DNA of 64,000 nucleotides from Hormiphora californensis (lineage: Eukaryota; Ctenophora; Tentaculata; Cydippida; Pleurobrachiidae): contig CM035355.1 in NCBI GenBank assembly GCA_020137815.1, forward strand, positions 8,114,673 through 8,178,672, in the 5' to 3' direction. The stretch's first letter is position 1, and each line of letters starts with the position of its first letter. Under the pieces are notes generated by a model. That model was not told where the DNA came from. It did not search any database and saw only the letters and a list, made by a program, of their open reading frames with translations. Of the stretch, positions 1-11,765 are shown in pieces. Both the position numbers and the translations under genes were made by a program.

Positions 1-178
1 TATCATTGCACTAGTCACACCCAGTTCATTCTGCAGTTATCCTGCCTATCATTGCACTAGTCACACCCAGTTCATCCTGCAGTTATCCTGCCTATCATTG
101 CACTAGTCACACCCAGTTCATTCTGCAGTTATCCTGCCTATCATTGCACTAGTCACACCCAGTTCATTCTGCAGTTAT
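1..178. repeat. 45-bp tandem repeat, about four copies
   Basis: The unit begins TATCATTGCACTAGTCACAC and runs to CAGTTATCCTGCC. It repeats nearly perfectly from the left edge, so the array probably continues outside the window. No coding potential was seen. Confidence 0.9.
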
Positions 179-264
179 CAGTTAGAATAGGAGTGAACAG
201 TTGAAAAAAAAGGACTTTATCTCCGGTTCCTGATAAGCTACAGAGTTTGTTTGGGTATACTCCA

Positions 265-411
265 TTTTTTTCAACTGTTCACCCCCAAAGTCGTGCGGGG
301 AATTGTTTTGTGCGTTTATCACATGTTAACGTGTAGCGCGCGCAGCGTAAATTAAAATATCGCACGCGCACGAGTTGAGGGGTGAACAGTTGAATAAAAA
401 TGGACTTTACC
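265..411. mobile_element. MITE family B, copy 1 (about 147 bp)
   Basis: The element has inverted ends built on TTTTTTCAACTGTTCACCCC and its complement GGGTGAACAGTTGAA, followed by TAAAAATGGACTTTA. A near-identical copy lies at 1,056-1,202, sharing the core AAAGTCGTGCG and the CG-rich GTGTAGCGCGCGCAGCG. There is no ORF, so it is presumably a non-autonomous DNA transposon. Confidence 0.75.
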
Positions 412-444
412 GTTGGAAAGGAAATTTCAAGCCCCATCGAATAG

Positions 445-633
445 GGATCCCTAAAAAAGTTCAGTATTTACACAGAGTTTACACCAGTTAAGCCATTTCG
501 GATTTTCCCACGGTAGCGTGGGAAGAAAAATTTTGAAATCTGCGCTGTGATTGGCATCGTCAGAAATTTCAGCCAATCACAGCACACTGGTGTAAACGCT
601 GTGTAAATACTGAACTTTTTTAGGGATCCCTAT
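445..633. repeat. Inverted-repeat element (hairpin)
   Basis: The left arm AGGGATCCCTAAAAAAGTTC is repeated in inverse orientation near 598-632, and the arms continue inward through TTTACACAG and ACACCAG. The structure is MITE-like; target duplications were not resolved. The stretch 634-1,055 holds G/C homopolymer runs and two copies of a CGGGGGCTTCGCCCCT stem, with no supported gene. Confidence 0.65.
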
Positions 634-1055
634 GGCGAAGGTTTGAAGTCTTTATCTTATCAGGAACAGGAGTTATGAGCCAAAACGAAATTGGTGTGGC
701 GCGCATTTTTTTACCACGTTATACCAGTGGTGGCCCCAGCCTGGGGTGGTGGGGGGTGGCCACCCCCCCCCCCCCCAAAACTTTTGAAACAGGGGTTGTT
801 GGGGGTGGTAAAATAGCTTTAAAATGTGTTCTAAATTGCTTTAAATTGATCTTAAATCTAAAATTTTCCGGGGGCTTCGCCCCTAACCCACACTGAAAAT
901 CGTTAAAATATTGTTCTAAGTTGCTTAAAATTGATCAAAAACTAACATTTTTCGGGGGCTTCGCCCCTTACCCACACCAGGGGCTAAATATCATTAAAAA
1001 AGTTTTCTAAAAGGGCTGAAAATTGCCCCCACCAAGGGCTGAAAATCGATAAAAT

Positions 1056-1202
1056 ATTTTTTTCAACTGTTCACCCCCCAAAGTCGTGCGCGGAATTGTT
1101 TTGCGCATCTATCACATGTTAACGTGTAGCGCGCGCAGCGTAAATTAAAATATCGCACGCGCACGAGTTGGAGGGTGAACAGTTGAATAAAAATGGACTT
1201 TA
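1056..1202. mobile_element. MITE family B, copy 2
   Basis: Same ends and core as the copy at 265-411. It abuts the start of the family A MITE at 1,203. Confidence 0.75.
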
Positions 1203-1426
1203 AAGTCGGATTTTTTGAAACTGTCACCCCCCCCCCTGAGTTTTCAAATTTCTTTAAATGACCATAAGTCCGGTTCCTGATGAGATAGAGACTTGAAATT
1301 TGGAGGTTATAAAGATCTTGCTAAGTTCTTCCGAACCACCAAATTTCAAGTCTTTATCTTATCAGGAACCGGAGATATGACAAATTTGTTATTTCAGGGG
1401 GGTGACAGTTTCAAAAAATCCGAGTT
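1203..1426. mobile_element. MITE family A, copy 1 (about 224 bp)
   Basis: Terminal inverted repeats read AAGTCGGATTTTTTGAAACT followed by GTCACCCCC, with the inverse at the right end. The middle is a hairpin around GACTTGAAATTTGGAGG. Two further copies are at 14,556-14,778 and, split by LTR retrotransposons, at 2,914-3,086 plus 14,044-14,107. This copy serves as an empty-site paralogue for the LTR insertion at 3,087. Confidence 0.85.
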
Positions 1427-2304
1427 TATAGTCTGATTTTAAATAACTGTCGTTTTTACCGCACTCGATTTTGCTCTATTATGACAATATCTCCAGTTCC
1501 TGATAAGATAGAGACTTGAAATTTGGAGGTTAGGAAGAACTTAGCATGTTCTTCGCAACCCCCAAGTTTCAAGTCTTTATCTCATCAGGAACCGGAGTTA
1601 TTGTAAATAATAAATCCCATAATGTTAGTCAGTCTGTCCGTTAATTGGTTTTTCAAACTCCTCCCACAGTTTTTGAGCTAGACCCCTAAAAATTTGTACA
1701 CGGGTACCTTGGACCAAGGCGGATGTAAGTACGGGCTCAGATTTTTGATCCGATCTTTACAGCAGTGACGTCACGGGGTGACGTCATTGCGACAAAAAGA
1801 CCTACATTTTTCAAACGCTTCTAAGACCCTGAAAACGGCTCTAAATCAAAAAACTAACGCAAAAGTGGGGAAAGAGAATCGTTTGAACTTCATTTTACTT
1901 GATAGCGATTTCCCGTAACTCAATGTTTAAGGGTCGTAAATCGCGTCGGGAAAGTTAAAAATGCCAAAAATACGATATTTTTCACCGTAGCCACCCAAAA
2001 TCTTATCCAATCGATATGAAACTTGGTCGGTATGTGAATTTTAATGTCCTTTGGCCAGGGGTTCCCGGAAAACGGATTGGCAAGATGAGAACTGACCGGA
2101 GTTCTTATAATTCTAAATTCACGAATTTGGAATTTTTCGTCGACTTTTTTTGGCGAGGAAATTTTCAATACAATGAATTTTAAAATTTTACACTGCGCGC
2201 GTAATCCTAGGTTCCGCGCGCGGCGTAAAAAAGCAGCGCTTTTTTGGAAAAATTCGCGCGTTACAGTAAATGATTTACCCGCCTCGCCAAAATTGTAACG
2301 CGCT

Positions 2305-2918
2305 CCTAAGGCTATAAGCATACTGATCGTGATGATCATAATCAGGTCAGTGTGCGGACGTTTTGATGGTCACCATCAAAGGAGCGCACACACTGATGGT
2401 TATCATCATGATGGAGGCTTGATGCATCATGATGTTCTCAAACCATAGTGTGTTCACGTTTGATCATCATGAACCATAGTGTGCTCACGTTTGATCATCA
2501 TAAACCATGCTCAACTTGCTGGAACTTGCCTTTTGACCATGATCATCATGACCAGTGTGCTCAGCATGATGATGCTATCTCCCGGGAGCTCCCCCTTGCC
2601 TAGTCGCGCGCTCTGAGAGGCTGTTGCATATCACGTGACCTGTACAACAGCCTCTCGCGCGCGCGAAGTCGTACCACGTGGTACATATCACATGACTACA
2701 GTGCAGCCCTCCACAAGAATAAGATCAAAACCTGCGCACACTAGGTGTTGATGATCATCATCCAACTTAAGAGACGGCTCCAGGGCCAGCTCTTACGTGA
2801 TGATCATAATGTTCCGCACACTGTAGTTTTTTGCAGATGATGATGATCAAAACCATGAGCATACTTCATCTTTTTAACTGATTATGATCATCACGATCAG
2901 TATGCTTATAGCCTAAGG
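2305..2918. mobile_element. TIR element with about 40-bp inverted ends
   Basis: CCTAAGGCTATAAGCATACT at the left is matched in inverse near 2,876-2,918, and the arms continue through GATCGTGATGATCAT. The interior is rich in ATGATGATCA runs and has no ORF. It directly abuts the left end of MITE A copy 2. Confidence 0.75.
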
Positions 2919-3086
2919 TCGGATTTTTTGAAACTGTCACCCCCCTGAATTAAATTTAACAAAATTTGCCATATCTCCGGTTCCTGATAAGATAGAGACT
3001 TGAAATTTGGAGGTTCGGAAGAACTTAGCAAGATCTTCGTAACCTCCAAATTTCAAGTCTCTATCTCGTCAGGAACCGGTTTTATG
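2914..3086. mobile_element. MITE family A, copy 2, left part
   Basis: This is the left three quarters of a family A MITE, ending ...GGAACCGGTTTTATG. The rest (GTCATTTACG... to the terminal repeat) lies at 14,044-14,107. The intact copies at 1,203 and 14,556 show these two parts are normally contiguous, so LTR element 1 inserted here. Confidence 0.85.
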
Positions 3087-3536
3087 TGTCCCTGTTGGCG
3101 GGGACCGGTAAATCTGCATCTATTCCCATTGCATGACGGTGATGTTTTAGTTTCTGACGAGTACGACTAACAGATTTTAGACGGGCCACTAACGGCAATG
3201 CAATTCAGGACGGTGACAATCTGATCTGATCTGAATCTCCGGAAAATTCATCCTGACAGATAATATTATCTCTCTCTGTTATTCTCTCACTTTATATCAG
3301 GGTCTCACTCTCACTCTGTCTCCCTCTATCTCAAATACTCTCTCTCTCTAAATCTCTCCAACTCTAGAACTCTATATCTCACCAACTCTCTCCACCCTCA
3401 TCGTCTCTCTCAGCTACTGCGCGAGACTCTCAGACTGACAGTTAACTCATGTGGCCACGCTAACTGGTCGGAGTTTCACCTATTAGGGAACACTTCAAAC
3501 CGGACGCAGCGTCTCAACACGACTTAACTGCCAGCC

Positions 3537-3735
<199 letters not shown>

Positions 3736-3778
3736 CTTGTTCTATGCTTGAATGTATGAATATAAGTGACGTTATGAC

Positions 3779-5981
3779 GGCAATTTTGCATTTGCGGGCA
3801 TCGCACTATAGACGCAGTACCCACGTACTATAGACGCATTATAAACGCATTATAAACGCATTATAGACGCATTATAGACACACGCAATATAGACGCAATT
3901 TCGTAAGCAGCACTATAGACGCAATATAGACGCATTATAACAGCAATATAAACACATTTTTACAGACGCGACGCAGTATAGCCGCATTATAGGCGCACTA
4001 CCCACCCCAAAATCACCTTATAGACGCACTATAGACGCATTATAGACTGACTATAGCAGCACCATAAACGCTACATAGACCCATATAGACGCATGATAGA
4101 AGCATTATAGACGCAAATCGCTTTTTATAGACGCCGCGTCTATAAAAAACGTGCTTTTTTAAGAAGCACTATAGACGTACTCAGACGCACGCTGCCATAT
4201 TTGAGGCGCAGTTGGGCGAACTATATACCCTGCTAACTTAAATAACCCGCCAGCGGCGAGAAGTCCCACTGGCGCGCTCTCAATATACAGCCAGTCCAGC
4301 GGCAGATTATTTCCCACTGGCTGGCTGTTTATTATTAACTCCTATGTTACATTCAAAGTGTGTGTAAATGATCTGTTCTTACTGAAATACAGAGGGAACA
4401 CTGTTTGCAAGAGTTACACACTGCATTGGAGAGAAAGAAACAACACATTCCGTCAATTTCTCTCTCTTTATCTTCCCTTTTGTTTCACTATCTCAATTCC
4501 TCTGTGTTATGTCTGGCATGCCCCATATCTTGTTATTTCTTTCTCTCTCTCCTTAGTAACTGTTACCAAACAATATACACTCAATTGAGAGATGTTTTTG
4601 ACTGTTTCTCAGTTCTCTTTGTGTGTTTTGATTAGTGTTCTCTCTCTTGTTAGTGTGTAATACTTGAAACAAACAACTAAAGCAGGGTATATAACCCATA
4701 AACTATGACCAATGGCACGTTATTGGTTTAAACCCCTCCGCCTCTCCCTCGGCTACGCCTCGGGATCGTCGTCGTGATTTAAACCAGTTTATCCGCCAGC
4801 GGCGGATAAACTACAGCTACCTTCTCCCAGCGGCGCGCTGGGAGAAAGGTATCTGAAATAACGTGCCAGTGGCCAGAGTTTATGCCTCATATAAACGCAT
4901 TTTTGTCGCATATAAAAGGAAGCAGTATAGACGCATTATAGACGCATTATAGACGCATGTGCGCGAAATCGATAAAGACGCAATATAGACGCAATTAATA
5001 AGAAGGAGAGGGAGAGAGACTAGAGGGAGGGAGGGAGGGAGAGGGAAGGAGAGGGAAAGAGGGAGGGATACAGAGACAGATCAGACAGAGACAGATGGAC
5101 ACAGATCTGAGACAGACGGACAGAGTAAGATGGAGAGAGATTAAGATGGAGAGTGGAGAGAGAGAGACAGAGAGGGAGATAGTAAGCGCGTGTTTGTCCG
5201 TCCGTCTGTCTCTGTCCGTTTGTTTCCATCTCTGTCTTTTTCTGTCTCACTCTTTTTATGTCTCACTCCGTCCCTATATCACTATCTTTCCATCTTACTC
5301 TCTTTCCATCTTACTCTGTCCTTCTGTCTCAGGTCTTTATCCGTCTGTTTCTGTCCCTGTACCCCTCCCTCAGTCCCTCCCTCTCCTTCCCTCTCCCTCC
5401 CTCCCTCGCCTCTCTCTCCCTCTCCTTTTTATTGTGCGTCTATATTGCGTCTTTATCGATTTCGCACACATGCGGCTATAATGCGTCTATAATGCGTCTA
5501 TACTGCTTCCTTTTATATGCGACAAAATTGCGTTTATAAAACGCCCAACTGCGCCTCAAATATCGCATTGTAGCCTGGAGTACGTCTAAAGTGCTTCTTT
5601 AAAAAGCACGTTTTTTATAGACGCGGCGTCTATAAAAAGCGATTTGCGTCTATAATGCTTCTATCATGCGTCTATATGGGTCTATGTAGCGTTTATGGTG
5701 CTGCTATAGTCAGTCTATAATGCGTCTATAGTGCGTCTATAAGGTGATTTTGGGGTGGGTAGTGCGCCTATAATGCGGCTATACTGCGTCGCGTCTATAA
5801 AAATGCGTTTATATTGCTGTTATAATGCGTCTATATTGCGTCTATAGTGCTGCTTACGAAATTGCGTCTATATTGCGTGTGTCTATAATGCGTCTATAAT
5901 GCGTTTATAATGCGTTTATAATGCGTCTATAGTACGTGGGTAATGCGTCTATAGTGCGATGCCCGCAAATGCAAAATTGCC
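3779..5981. mobile_element. Foldback element with 9-bp target duplication (Mutator-like)
   Basis: Ends are exact inverses: GGCAATTTTGCATTTGCGGG at the left and its complement at the right. Long arms are made of degenerate TATAGACGCATTA repeats. CGTTATGAC flanks both sides (3,770-3,778 and 5,982-5,990) and occurs once in the undisturbed LTR copy near 9,134, which proves the insertion. A 9-bp duplication is typical of Mutator-like elements, but there is no transposase, so the family call is inference. The centre, about 4,990-5,420, is a GA/CT low-complexity hairpin. Confidence 0.9.
4219..4889. mobile_element. Insertion inside the left arm of the foldback
   Basis: The right arm of the foldback reads continuously where the left arm is broken between GCAGTTGGGCG (to 4,218) and ATAAACGC (from 4,890). 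The extra 670 bp contains CTATATACCCTGC and its inverse GCAGGGTATATA near 4,683. There is no coding content. Confidence 0.6.
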
Positions 5982-6149
5982 CGTTATGACATTATTGACT
6001 GATAGGATACCACTGTGCGAATATGGTGAAGCAAGCCCTAATATGATATGAATATGGGACAACACGGACAAACCGGACAAGACACACAACCGACAAATCA
6101 GACACGACTAAGTAACGAACTAACATTTCCAAGATGCACACAGTGCACA

Positions 6150-7319
6150 ATCGCCCCTTCTTAGGGAAGGAAATGGCTCCCTAGTCCACGGCGAAACACA
6201 CATCAGAAAATAAAAACTAAAACAGACTGACACAGAAAAACAAACTGACACAGAAAAACAGACTGACACAGAAAAACAGACTGACACAGAAAAACATATA
6301 TTGCTTGGCACTTGCTAGCTAATGAAATACTACATCAAAATATCGAACAAACAAGGTAATGTTTGATTGAAACTCGAGAGGACTATATGACAATCAGATG
6401 GCTTAGTTCCGCTAGGAAAAGTTCGTCTAGAACACGGCATAAGGGGAGTAAATGGTAGACGAATGCCAAATGCAACCCCCATGACGCGTTCCTTCTCCCA
6501 TAAGAACATAGCATGACTGATGTAAGGAATTGAATGAACTACTTATGACACGAAGGGGATAAATGTATTGTGCATGAATTGACACAAGACAGTGCACACT
6601 GCTGCATAGTGCAAGCAAACCTAAATCTTGACAGACACACAGTACAACAAACTGAAAACTGGACAGATATGACAAACAGTATGAGCAGAAAACATCGTGC
6701 AACTATAACTACTATCGATCATAAATGTGTGCTCAAATGATAGTGAAATTGCAAGCCTCACTCTCACTCGAGCACCCCGAGGGCTCGTCAGCTCACTCGA
6801 GTTATATACATAGGCCTCTAGAAATATCATACCGGCACTCTCAAAGCTCAAATCAAAGCACTCAAAAGTCAAAGCTCCAGAAATATCTCTTCAAATCGAC
6901 ACTCTCAAAGCTCAAATCACAGCACTCAAAGCTCCAGAAATATTTCTTCAAATCGACACTCTCAAAGCTCAAATCACCGCACTCAAAGCTCCAAAAAATA
7001 CACTCTTGACAATCGTAACAGCACTCTTTGTTCCAGAAAAACAATTCGAATACGCCCGGGCACACACAAACGAACAGAAGTGAATCTATATAATAACAGC
7101 ATGCATATTCATTGATGTATTACTACTGTCCTTTTTTTTGTTCTTTTTCATTGTTTATTGCTACCGGATTACATAGTCCGTAATATGATTGAATAATTGT
7201 TCAATTGAAATCAGTCCAGTCACACCTCCATACCTATTCGATGATAGCATCCGCAGCGTAAAAGGGGTGTTTCCTCCTCAACAGATACCACGCACCATCA
7301 GCAGTATCATTCACATCGT
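6150..7319. other. Internal non-coding part of LTR element 1
   Basis: This lies between the left LTR and the RT-derived ORF. It holds short direct repeats (about 6,240-6,295, CAGACTGACACAGAAAAA) and a 57-bp repeat in about three copies (6,836-7,015, CACTCAAAGCTCCAGAAATA). On the minus strand the A/G-rich AAGAAGGGGCGAT just before the LTR at 6,150 could be the polypurine tract. No integrase or RNase H was recognised. Confidence 0.6.
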
Positions 7320-8500
7320 TTAGTTATCGGCACCAGGTATAGGAACAGCAGCAGTACGTCCAGTGGTGTCAGCATCCTCCTCGTCTCCCATCAGATCTAC
7401 AGTACAAGGATCGGAACCAGACTCTATTGTAGCACTATCAGAAAATAACTGTCCCAAGGTTAATGATGACTCTCCACCGTCTAGGGTGGGGTGGTGGTTA
7501 ACTACAGTCTCATCAACAGCGTCTGTCACGTCAGCGGGTACAGTGGAATTCATATCTATCACGTTGGTGTCTGTGGTGTTTACTTCCCTGTTATTTGCGC
7601 CAGGTGGTGTAGTATGGGAGTTGGGCGGTATAGTATCCAGTTCACAACCAAGCAGGAAGTCCAGTACCAGGTCGCCATCGTCGTCATCGTTGGTGGACTT
7701 GCATTTCTCCGGGAACCACGGTTGTTCCACACTATCAGCAGGAAGTTGTGCTGTAGTAGCCACGTGGAGGTTTCCAAAAGCCTCACTCAAACAGTCAAAG
7801 TGTACCACTCTCAGGTTCTGCAGTGTCTTGGTCTTGAGAGAGTTGGTAAACGGTCTGGCAAGATTAGGTATGTAGTGGCGAAACCAACCAAAACAATTTA
7901 GAAGCCGCAGGACATCTTTTTGTGAATCTGGATCCCTCATACATCGTAGTGCATTAACCCTTGCCTCATCGACATCAATCCCGTGTTCAGCCAGATAGAT
8001 ACCACCATACATAACATGAACAGTCCTGGAAAACACAATCCTCAAGTTCTCTGCCATTTCTAGTATACTGCTGCGTCCAGGCTTCAGAACGTCATCCACG
8101 AATGTTGAAGCTACCTCCTTCGGAGTGCCTGCAAGTATCATCTCAAGTAGGTTCCAAAATACGCCAGGGTAACCACACAGAGCCAGTGCAATGACTGTGA
8201 ACTGGAAATAGCTCACTCCAGGTATTACAGGATCAGCCTCGTCATCAAACTTAATTTCCAAACAAGAAAATAACTGAGCACCATGACAAGCTGCTGTGGT
8301 TACACGTATTCCTCCCGCAACAAGGGCTCCTCTGGGAAGGTAGATCTCGGCTACTTCAGAAACAACTCCAATAGGAAACCCTGGTAGACCACTCTGAACC
8401 CATACTGTCCAATCAAACACCGGATTCACTAACTGTAGTAACACTAACAGTATCAACATCATCTCCAAATCAGCGCTGAGTCTTCTGGTTGTTTGCTGCC

Positions 8501-8518
8501 GTCCCATCAAGGTCACCA
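8501..8518 (-). other. Putative primer binding site of LTR element 1
   Basis: One base after the 5' LTR the minus strand reads TGGTGACCTTGATGGGAC. It starts TGG, as expected for pairing with a tRNA 3' CCA end. The priming tRNA is not identified. Confidence 0.55.
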
Positions 8519-8519
8519 T

Positions 8520-9302
<783 letters not shown>

Positions 9303-10305
9303 TGTAAGACCCCCCTGTTGGGATCCCCTTTTCACCGTTGGACTGAGCACCGGGTTGGCTAGATCGGACATTGCGTTGTACTGCTCACACGGGTATATTG
9401 AGGTGACTGTGAGCGAATAATGAAATATGCAAGTGTGGTTTTTAGTATATTTTAATTAACTAATACGACAGAAATATAATGTGGGGGTAAATAAATAAGT
9501 ACCGAAGCAGTACACAAAACAGCTCACTAGAGATCTAAAAAGTCCAAATAGGAGAAGTGAATCCACAAAGCGAGATCCGAAAGAAGTGAGTTCACAAAGC
9601 AAGCTCCAAAGAAGTGAGGGCGATTCTCCTCGTGCAGTCCAGTATTAGTACTCAGATAATTGGTACCACTAAGTCCCCGGACATGATACACCGCCAGCCA
9701 CCAACCTCTTCTTGTAATTTGGTTTTAATCATACGGCAGTGATCTCTGACGCAGGAACAGGGAACTGGCAAATCTCTCCAACTATCCTCTAAGGTTGTAG
9801 AGTCAATTTGTACAGACAACCATCTCAGTAACTTCAGCACGAGCATCCCCATAATTCTGGTAATTCAGGAACTCCTCTTGAAAGATATGAACTCCTCTAG
9901 AAAGCTAGGGCCGGTACTTAAAAACACGATTACCTAGTCACATCATACAACAATACTACTGTGGGACATATCCCCACATATGATGATGAAGTCCTATATC
10001 CGTGCACCAGTGCATGGAACCAATTAATATCCATTACGACTAATGGATGAAGTGTGTGGCCATGAATGTAAATTATGATATATATATATATATATATTCC
10101 CGAAAACATATTTATGCCCATAATTAATCAGGGGGCACATATAAGTGACCCCGCATCCACCTCTCTCTCCAAGGAAGTTTCCAAGAAGGAGTAGAGCCTG
10201 CCCGAGTCTCTATTTCTCGGCCAAATCATTCACAAGCCAATTCGGTAGTTCCACTCATGTGGGACTGAGATATATGACCAGGGGGCACATAATAGTGACC
10301 CCGCA
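9303..10305 (-). repeat. 3' LTR of element 2
   Basis: It reads TGTAAGACC...GACCCCGCA on the plus strand, TG...CA type. Near its U3 end (about 10,147-10,195) it contains a second copy of the polypurine tract plus LTR start. It includes a (TA)n run at about 10,078-10,097. Confidence 0.92.
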
Positions 10306-10325
10306 ACCACCTCTCTCTCCAAGGA
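10306..10325 (-). other. Polypurine tract of element 2
   Basis: On the minus strand GGAGAGAGAGGTGGT directly precedes the LTR start TGCGGGGTCAC. This is the expected position and composition for plus-strand priming. Confidence 0.7.
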
Positions 10326-11205
10326 AGTTTCCAAGAAGGATTAGCAGACGTTCGAGTATTCATAAACACTCATCAGAACAAGAGTCTCGAACAAGAGTCT
10401 CTCATTTGAGAACAGCTCTCACTGAAGATGAAAGAACTTTCATTTTTGGAATCCAGCACAAAGAATTCATTTCCAGCACATGGCTGTTTAGCCATGGGAT
10501 GTCTGGAGCACACTCGGCCTCTCAGGGACGAGCAATTAACTTGTATTTGTCCAAGTTTTAAAACACCAACTAATTGAATGATGTCGCCGAAAGAGCGATA
10601 TCACCTTAAGATCTTCCCCGGGAAGTTCCTCTTTAATTACCAGGCCTGCGGTAATTAATAATTCAAGGCTTGAGTCAAACTGACCCGCCTTTCTCACACT
10701 CAGAGTTGCCAAAGGAACACAGGTTAGCATTGCCAACCAGATAAACTGGATCACTGATCTATCCATACACTAAATAACAGAATGGCCGAAAGAAGGGCTG
10801 AAAAAGAAGAAAAGGGGAGGTTTATCAAGACTATATGGAGATCAACACAACTATACACCCACCTAATTCCCAAGAAGGAGTGCCAAACAGGGGTGGGTCC
10901 GAGCAACCCCTCCCAGAGAAAAATGCATAGCATATTCATCCCCATAAACTCTTTGTGCCCTGTTCGATTACACAGTACCACTGTGTCACAGAAGCTGATT
11001 GCTAGACAGCTAAACTGTAGTCGTTTCAATTCAATCTCGTAATAATCTCGCTCATTTATAATCTCCCGAACAGGGCCATGGCCATAATCTCGTAATATTC
11101 TCACTCATTTCATAATTCCGGTGGAAAACACAATCACATCCACCCGGGTAGTGTCATCCCAGACATCTACCTCCTCCCCTTATCAGCATATCACTGCTCA
11201 AACTT
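10326..11205. other. Element 2 interior without recognised coding sequence
   Basis: A position where pol would be expected holds only short open frames with no recognisable RT, RNase H or integrase motif. The codon patterns look random. This is consistent with deletion of pol. Confidence 0.6.
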
Positions 11206-11765
11206 TTACCCGATGCATCTCTCCGGTGGCTGTATACTTCGCCGCAAATTGTACTTTCCACCACCACGTGTTCCCGACTTTTCGTCAATATCATTAGCTC
11301 TCCTGTCTGGGGACCTAACAGTGAGCGGTATCTTCCTTCCTCCTACATGAAGGAGACTGGAGTGTAAATCCACAATACAACCATGTTTCACTAACATGGG
11401 CTGGCCAATGATTAGTTGCTCCTGAATGTCCGCAACTACAAAATCTGCCCTAAGGTTCACAACTTGTTGACCTAGCCCTACCATTATTCCATCTATCCTC
11501 CCTGTACAATTAACAGGAGTGCCTGCTATACCAACCAGATTCCACTCACATGGATCCATCTCTACTACACGTAGAACCTTATTCGCCAAACCCGTGGATA
11601 TTACATTGACACACGCACCTGTGTCTAACAAGGCTTCCGCCATATGGTTCCCGATTCTGATAGGAACAAAAATTCCTGCAAGGAAATCACTCAAGATTTC
11701 CACCGGTTTGGCCTCCCGTACCTGTTGAGCCCTCCAGCTCCCTGTAGATCTACTAGAGGGCACAC
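11206..11765 (-). CDS. Retropepsin-like aspartic protease domain of element 2
   Basis: The reading frame contains AEALLDTGACVNVIS, the D-T-G-A active-site signature of retropepsins, followed by a hydrophobic strand and IIGQPMLVKHGCIVD, matching the second conserved segment. The domain is about 180 aa, usual for a gypsy-type protease region. The frame has no ATG at its start (GTG at 11,763), sits in -1 relative to gag, and joins gag at a slippery heptamer, so it is most likely made only as a gag-protease fusion. Confidence 0.87.

Noticed and set aside
1920-2339. 139-codon minus-strand frame
   Set aside because: No recognisable domain; it overlaps the TIR at 2,305 and its composition looks non-coding.
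10536-11104. Possible env-like ORF in LTR element 2
   Set aside because: Hydrophobic stretches only; no signal peptide, cleavage site or family motif, and the frames are short and overlapping.
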